Both the position numbers and the translations under genes were made by a program. Under the pieces are notes generated by a model. The model worked only from the letters and a program-made list of their open reading frames with translations. It was not told the DNA's origin and did no database searches. Below, piece after piece: positions 57,857 through 64,000 of a DNA stretch of 64,000 nucleotides. Every line of letters starts with the position of its first letter. The first letter of the stretch is position 1. This DNA is from Carnegiea gigantea (taxonomy: Eukaryota > Streptophyta > Magnoliopsida > Caryophyllales > Cactaceae). The stretch covers positions 1,017,501 through 1,081,500 of the forward strand of contig JAKOGI010000124.1 in NCBI GenBank assembly GCA_029747015.1, in the 5' to 3' direction.

Positions 57857-59699
57857 TATGGAGTGGCTGATGCTCTATAAGCCTCATGTTGCATCATTTT
57901 TGTAAGGCATAGTTTGGGTACAACCTGTATCCAACCTGGTATGATCGTTCCACCCTCCCTTCTTCTTTTTCATTTCTTCTCTTTCTTTTTTGTACTTAGT
58001 TATGGATATTTAGGACTATGAATATACGGTTGATCAATCTTGAGAAGCAATTTGGATTATGTTGACTGTGTGGGCTATGATCACCCTTGGTTGTATTCGG
58101 ATTTTGTGAATACTTGTTAGCTATAGATATCTAGGATTATTTTTATGTTTCCATTTGTTTGTTTCTTTTGCTAGTTTTTGTTTAATCTTTTGTTTTTATT
58201 TCCTTTTTAGTGTCATAGTGGGTGTGTTTTGGTTTTGTGTTTTGTTTCTTTTCTTTCGAGTCTTGTTTTATTTTGTTTATGCTTAGTTTTGTAGCCCCTT
58301 AGTCTCGTTTTGTTTTTATTTTGGGTGATTATGCTTGTTTTCTTTTATGTTATGGTTTTTAATTTTCTTTTTGATTTTTGTGTTTGGGTTTTATTTTGTT
58401 TTGGTTTGGGTTTGATTTTGGTTATTTTGACGTTTGGCTTGTTTTAGGTAGTTTGTTTTTGCTTTTCTTTTGTGATTTTGTTTTGGCTTTTGTAAATATG
58501 TGTGTATTTGGTTTTGTTTGGTTTTTGGTTTTGGTTTTGATTTTCATCGTGTCCCAGTTTGTATATATTTATGGTTTTGTGTTGGTTTTGCGGTTGTATA
58601 CCTTATGTGCTTGCTTTTTAGCGCCTTAATTCCGACAATGAGGATATTGTGAAGTTTTAGTGTGGGTGTGAGGTGCCCATTTTTTTTGAAAATTTTTGAA
58701 AAATCCAAAAAAAATTTGGTTTTGTTTTTGGGAACGTTTGTACTATTTCTGATTAGCTTGAATCCCCTGTACCTTGGTTATTAGCTTATATATAAGTAGG
58801 ATGAGCATGATAGGCCTCCAACCTCAATGTGATATTCTAAGCCCTAATTCTAACTCCAGTTGCTCGTTATAGATTGTGTAATCCAATCTTTGTTTATTCC
58901 TTCATCATTATCTTTAGGTCTTAGGCTTCCATGAATGATTCTCCCACTAGCTTGTGACACGATTACTTTGAAAAATTTTTTGAAGAAAAAGTGTATTATG
59001 AATAAAGAAGAAAGGAAAAATGAAAGAAAAGAAAAGAGATGGAATAAAATTTGAAATGACAAGTATCCCTTTAAGGCATGCGCTATTGGGCGTTACCCTT
59101 TGAGGCACGTGCTACTAGGTGTAACCCTTTGAGGCAATATTGCTACTGGGAAAGCTTGCTTCTAAAGCCAGTATAATAATAATATAGTTGTATCGGCCAA
59201 GTGAGATTGAGTCTAATTATGGTAAATCTAAGCCATGAGATGATGATACACTTGCACACGAACACCGGGATGGATTCAGAACCTTAATGTTCAATGGGGT
59301 GAAAAGTTAGTGCTCTGATGTCATTTAGGAGGTAGATCGCTTTTAAGTACATTTTATGCATATGCAAGTCAATAATTGGGTATATGGGTGCTTTAGCTGA
59401 TTAGAATATGTGCATATATTTCCCAAATTCTGTACATGTTAGTTTTGAGGAAAAACCCAAAAAGATTTTCCTTTATTTTTGGAATAATTTTTGTGGGTAG
59501 TTCACTTAAAAACCCTCACGAGATCTCACTCGTCCACTTGGGAGACTGAGCGGTTTAAAGGGCTTTTTGCATACGCCAAATACAACCGTGATTCCTATGA
59601 CAGTGAGTTAGGATTTTCTTTTTCTTATTTTTCATTTTCTTTTTAGTTAGTTTAGTTTGTTTTACTCGAGGACGAACAAAATCTTAGCGTGGGGGTATT
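57857..59699 (+). other. Non-coding GT-rich interior and polypurine tract of nested element
   Basis: A long GTTTT-rich stretch (about 58130-58620) has a low-complexity open frame that is not a gene. The phrase gtgtgggtgtgaggtgccc near 58662 and the tract gtgggggtatt (59689-59699), right before the LTR, fit gypsy-type ends. Confidence 0.65.
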
Positions 59700-61640
59700 T
59701 GTTCGTGCCAAAAATGTGCTATTTTTAAGGTACTATTACACATGTTTTATACCCATTATAATCGTATTTTTAAGGTTTTTATTTTATTTTATTTTGTTTG
59801 TAGGTTTTGAATAAAAGGAAAAAAATTATGAAAAATGCGAAAAAATACAAAAAGAATGTTGGATACGAGCTGACTAGACTCAAGCCAATCTGGGTTGCTA
59901 GGCCCAGTTATTATTTTAGCCCATTGAAAAAAAAAAAGGAAATCAGCCCAAAACAAACCGGCCCAATTCCTCTTCCCAGCCAAGCGTGCCTGGCACATGA
60001 TCCCATTCTTTCCTCCCCTAGGCGTGCGAGACGCATGACTCATATAACCCCTCCTCTTTTAATCTTCTCTCTCCTTCCTCTCGACTTCAGCCCGAACACC
60101 GAGAACCCGACACCTTCCCTGCTTCATCCTCATCTCCATCTCGTCTTCCTTTCTCCCTCTTCGACCATGCCAGAGCACCATCTCCACAATCGCCATCATC
60201 ATCCACAACTCGCCAGCGCAACACCATTGCTGTCCCCAATCTCAACCATCCACGATACCGACGAAATCGATGGTGAAGGAGTGAGAAGGGGTCGGTATAA
60301 ATGAAGGCAGCAATGCCATTGAACGAGGTCGAATTTTAGGTAAACATTTAGGATTAGGTTAGGTTTAATTTCAACTTTAGGTTTAGTTTTAGTTTTAGTT
60401 TTGTTCTCATTCTAGATATTCAAATTTTAGGAAAAATTTTGGTTTTAGGGTTTGATGTTAGAATGGGTCTTGGTTCGAATTTCTTGTAATAATGCTATAA
60501 TTTTGAGTTTCCCAGTAGTAATTCGCGATTTCAGTTTGATTTTGCAAAAATTGGATGTTAGTTTGTCAAATTTTGTTCAAATCCCCATCCCCTGTTTTTT
60601 TTTTTGTTCGTGCAACCGTCCATGGTGAATCCGCCATTGTTGATGAATTTTGAAGCTCGTACATCACTTAGTTTTGGGTGGCGCTGTTTGTGGTCGAATT
60701 CCTCCCCTGTGCCGAGTTCAGATGAGTTCTGTCATTGGGTTTGCTTCTTGATCTTTGCTTCTCTTTTAATCGCTTCTGAGCCCTGCTAAACGATAGGTTG
60801 ATCTGGTTTGTTTGATCTAATTAGGTTGATTATATTATGTTTGGAAGTAGTATAATTAATTAGAATAGCTGATTCTGGAACCTGTTATGTTTGGGGCCTT
60901 CAACTAGGGTTGTTCAAGCGTGATTGTTGAATTGATATTTGCTGGTTGATGGAAGCTTTTTTTGTTGATGCAATTTTGGTTATGAATAGCTGAGATTCTT
61001 TTTTTGCTTCCAGTTTTCCTTTCCTGCAACTTAGAGATTAATATTGGTTGACGAACGATGGTGTTTTTCTTCCTTTCCCCCCTGTTCAACCTCTGCTTAA
61101 TGTACGACCCAGTCCTGCCTGTTCTGGTAATTTGATGGTGGTAGTTTCAGATTTTGGTGTTTCAGATGGTTGTCTCAAAATTGGTAGTTTTAGATTATTG
61201 AGCTTGATAGCTTGATTTTGGTAGTGTAGAATGGTAAATGGTGTTGATTATAGGTTTTAAACTATTTCAAATTAGTTGTTAAACAGATTCTAGGTTTTAA
61301 TTTTAGGTGAATACTGTTGAATGCACAATCTCTTTAGGACGCACGCTTGAGTTTAGTTGAGTGTGTGGTCAAATGCTTAGTAGAGTTAGGATGAATGTTT
61401 AGTTCATAATAAAGCTTGAGTTTAGTCTAGCTAATTCTATGCTCAGTTGAATGCTCAGTTGAACACTTATATTTTCCTTGAACGATTTAATTTGGTTTAA
61501 TGTAGATCACATTAGGGTGATTAGTTAATCCACCCCTTAATGACCTAAATCTCATCCTCGTCCCTAACGAAACGACTCTCAAGTACTACAGCGAGAGATG
61601 TACGCTTGCGGCCCTTTTTATTGACACTCAAAATTTCCCA
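59700..61640 (+). repeat. 3' LTR of the nested element
   Basis: It starts TGTTCGTGCC after the purine tract and ends TTCCCA. It is identical in substitutions to the 5' LTR over about 1031 bp but differs by nine substitutions in its first 60 bp and at roughly 8-9% of sites after 60790. Confidence 0.9.
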
Positions 61641-62837
61641 AGAACGCCGCCTTTCTTCAAGGAGATTTAGAGGAAGAAGTTTTCATGACCCTACCACCTG
61701 GATTTACTTGCAGTAGTCCCAACAAGGTGTGTCGGCTACCCAAGTCCCTATATGGCCTCTGTCAGGCACCACGACAGTGGTTCGCCAAATTATCCTCAAA
61801 ATTGCACAAGTGTGGCTTCGTTCATTCTTATGTGGATTATTCTTTTTTCACTTATGTGGAATGAGATACATTCCTAGCCCTCCTCGTGTATGTTGTCGAT
61901 ATTGTTCTCGCCGGCAATGACAGCTTCGCATGAAGTGACTTCAAAAATTATTTACATACGTGTTTTAACATCAAGGACCTTGGGCCCCTGAAGTATTTTC
62001 TAAGGATAGAGGTTGCTCATGGTCCAAATAAGTTGCTTCTTAGCCAACGCAAATATACACTTGAAATTGTTGATGAGTGCGGACTACTAGGTGCTAAACC
62101 GAGCTCCTTTCCCATGGAAGAAAATCATAGACTAGTTTAGCTTTCAGACTGTTCGTGGCTGATGTTGGGCACTATCGCCGTCTTATTGGTCGACTGATAT
62201 ACCTAAGCATCACTCGCCTAGATTTATGTTACGCTGTCCATATACTGTCTCAATTCATGCAAAATCGGAGCACATGGCTGCTGCGTATCGTGTGCTACGC
62301 TATTTCAAAGGCACCCTAGATTGTGGTATTGCCCTTCGAGCTCAAAGAGATCTAACTCTAGTTGGTTACTGCGACTCTAACTGGGGCGCATGCCCCCTCA
62401 TGTGACGCTCATTGACCTAATATCTGATAACCCTCGGGGGTTCTCCTATTTCATGGAAAACAAAGAAGCAAACAGCTGTCTCTCAATCATCTACCGAGGC
62501 CGAGTACGCTCCATGGCGGGAGCTACAAGCGAGTTAGTCTGGGTGAAATCTCATCTTGCCTCCTATGGGATTTTTCACTCACATCCTATGCACTTGTTTC
62601 GTGATAGCCAGGCTGCCCTTCATATAGTCAACAACCCGGCTTTTCATGAGCGCACTAAGCAAATCGAAATTGACTGTCACTTTGTCAGAGAACGTCTTCA
62701 ATCTGGTGACTTGGCGCTCTCACACATCACATCCAAGCTTCAACCTGCCGATATCTTTATCAAGGCACTTGGGACGAAGCAATTTCAGTGTCTACGAAGC
62801 AAGTTGGGTATGGTCAATCTACCTGCGCCAACTTGAG
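61641..62837 (+). pseudogene. Reverse transcriptase 3' part and RNase H of element D
   Basis: Text resumes with [20 protein letters not shown] and [18 protein letters not shown]. The catalytic motif reads YVVDIVLAGND near 61888, so the first Asp of YVDD is Val. YFLRIEVAHGPNKLLLSQRKY and [18 protein letters not shown] follow, with several stops and frameshifts to 62400. RNase H text includes LFRDSQAALHIVNNPAFHERTKQ and ends MVNLPAPT at 62836, next to the purine tract. Confidence 0.88.
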
Positions 62838-62843
62838 GGGGAG

Positions 62844-63081
62844 TGTTAAAGGAAGTTGTATCAGTGTAGGATTTTTGGTATTTAGGAAATTTGTATTCAA
62901 TTATAACTAGGCAATATTTTAGATAGAAATTGTATCTCATCTTCTTCTTAAACTTGTGTAACTTGTTTCTCAAGTCATAGGATGTTGGGGTTGTACATCT
63001 GTATACATTGGTTTGCTAAGGTTAATGAACCATGGGAAGCATAGGCGACTTGTCTCCAAAATTGCTCACCCTATTTCTCTA
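62844..63081 (+). repeat. 3' LTR of element D
   Basis: It begins TGTTAAAGGAAG after the purine tract ttgagggggag and matches 50158-50391. Exact 3' end uncertain. Confidence 0.88.
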
Positions 63082-63711
63082 TGTTTTACCACTTATGCAC
63101 ATGCTTATATTAAATTTCTAATACAGAAGGAAGAGGCTGTGAGATATTCAAATGCCTAGGAGAATATTTAACATGCTAACTACCACAGTGTTGTCCTTAG
63201 ATAGGGAAAAAATGCATGCAATTTAGCAAGCAACTCGCATTACAAGTTGTGGACATCTAGTTCATCATAAAAGCCACACTCAAAACTTTTTGTCTTTTTC
63301 AGTTAAAAAAGTATTCATGACGTCAACCAGATGTCTCTTCAGTAGGCATAACAATTATCATAAACATTAATCATCTAGAGACACCCATTCTTCAGTAGGC
63401 ATAACAATTATGAGCAACTTGAAAGCTAATGACCCTTGCATCATCAAAATGTCATTTAGACTATACATTGAAATACTCCATGAACTTTTGAGGTAATAAG
63501 CCTATACTGGGTCTACAACTGTCGAAGTATTGATAGCCATTCTCAAGGTGCAATGCTAAACTATGACTACTGTATATTGATACAATGCTACCTTTAGAAT
63601 CTAGACTGAATGGCTAAAATAGGTTAGTTTTGGCCAAGAAAATTTAAAGCAAAGCAAGAAAAACTTTCCAAAAATTTACATAATAATCTATTGAACTATA
63701 GTGTGATGTAA
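63082..63711. other. No gene recognised
   Basis: Unique AT-rich DNA. A phrase (ttcagtaggcataacaattat) occurs twice, near 63340 and 63391. Confidence 0.45.
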
Positions 63712-64000
63712 TACCCATTCTGTTCAAAAAAATTTGTCCTGCCTAGGGAATGAAATTTTTTAAGGGCATTGTAGGAGATATAATTTTGTTAAAAATCGTA
63801 AGGCGCCATGAGTAAAATAAAATAATTTTGACTTGGTAAATTAGGAGCTTCCAATTGTAAAATGGACTTTGGTGGACATTAAATTGAATTTAAATGAAAT
63901 TAAATTTCAACCACTTAGAAACTGCCTTGTGTCATTGATGATACAAAAAATAGTAATTATTTTCCTTTTAAAATTAAGGAAATAATCCCTAAAATATGCG
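63712..64000. repeat. Stowaway-like MITE, right end beyond window
   Basis: The start tacccattctgttcaaaaaaatttgtcc resembles Stowaway termini (TACTCCCTCYGTTCCAAAA). The last 115 bp match 5201-5312, the segment next to element A. The opposite terminus is outside the window. Confidence 0.6.

Larger units (their letters stand above)
53853..61640 (+). mobile_element. Nested gag-only LTR retrotransposon (TR-GAG-like, tRNA-Asp primed)
   Basis: LTRs of about 1.94 kb flank a 3.9-kb interior that has a tRNA-Asp-type primer site, a gag-like frame with zinc knuckle, a long GT-rich non-coding part and a purine tract, but no protease, RT or integrase. It lies inside the RT gene of element D, and the duplicated target is ACAAC on the left (53848-53852) and AGAAC on the right (61641-61645), one mismatch. 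The primer type points to the Ty3/gypsy side. It would depend on enzymes supplied by another element. Confidence 0.88.
50158..63081 (+). mobile_element. Ty1/copia retrotransposon, element D, split by a nested LTR element
   Basis: LTRs of about 234 and 238 bp (50158-50391 and 62844-63081) enclose gag, protease, integrase and the start of RT, then a 7.8-kb nested element, then the rest of RT and RNase H. Without the insert the element is about 5.1 kb, a normal copia size. Primer site tatcagagc (50392-50400) and purine tract ttgagggggag (62834-62843) fit. The LTR 3' ends and the target duplication are unclear. Catalytic residues are lost in protease, integrase and RT. Confidence 0.9.

Noticed and set aside
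58378..58629. Phe/Leu/Val-rich frame resembling a membrane protein
   Set aside because: It is produced by GTTTT-rich low-complexity DNA in the non-coding interior of the nested element.

Overview
The window is plant nuclear DNA, almost certainly from a eudicot. It is AT-rich and gene-poor, and no intact host protein gene is recognisable. Nearly everything identifiable is a mobile element or its debris: Ty1/copia elements primed by initiator tRNA-Met, a tRNA-Asp-primed gag-only LTR element, a Harbinger-type DNA transposon, a LINE fragment, MITEs and an endogenous plant pararetrovirus. Together they suggest repeat-rich, silenced chromatin. The species cannot be named from this sequence. I had no alignment or database tools, so family assignments rest on motifs, gene order and termini read by eye.

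Layout. 1-5200: copia element A (+), nearly full length, with five TAG stops and two frameshifts. 5201-5312: part of a Stowaway-like repeat that recurs at the far end of the window (63712-64000). 5313-9738: AT-rich DNA with a large (AT)n tract. 9739 to about 16330: an endogenous pararetrovirus in the order coat protein, movement protein, protease-RT-RNase H, downstream ORF, then a TATA box and poly(A) signal. This order recalls the cavemo/solendovirus group, and every long gene is broken. 17393-22163: a decayed PIF/Harbinger transposon with a proline-rich Myb-like ORF1 and a DDE transposase. 22164-32126: a large Sirevirus-like copia element B (-) flanked by CATAA. It has 1.5-kb LTRs, has lost its reverse transcriptase and carries an extra ORF between RNase H and the 3' LTR.

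32132-38780: AT-rich, with a tandem duplication and a copia gag scrap. 38781-43851: copia element C (-), with TAACT target duplications and TA...TA LTR ends. 44148-46060: a 5'-truncated LINE (-) split by an 849-bp solo-LTR-like insertion. 46879-47260: an orphan primer site plus LTR remnant. 48244-50090: two damaged tRNA-Ser(UGA) genes, a third fragment and a hAT-like MITE. 50158-63081: copia element D (+), whose RT gene is split by a nested gag-only LTR element (53853-61640) with 1.94-kb LTRs.

The standout observation is that the two LTRs of the nested element share a tract of about 1031 bp with no substitutions, while the LTR sequence on both sides differs at roughly 8-15% of sites. That points to inter-LTR gene conversion, or to an assembly artefact. 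Other points worth attention are the pararetrovirus gene order with its preserved promoter, the extra ORF and repeated polypurine motifs of element B, and two tRNA-Ser copies broken at different places.
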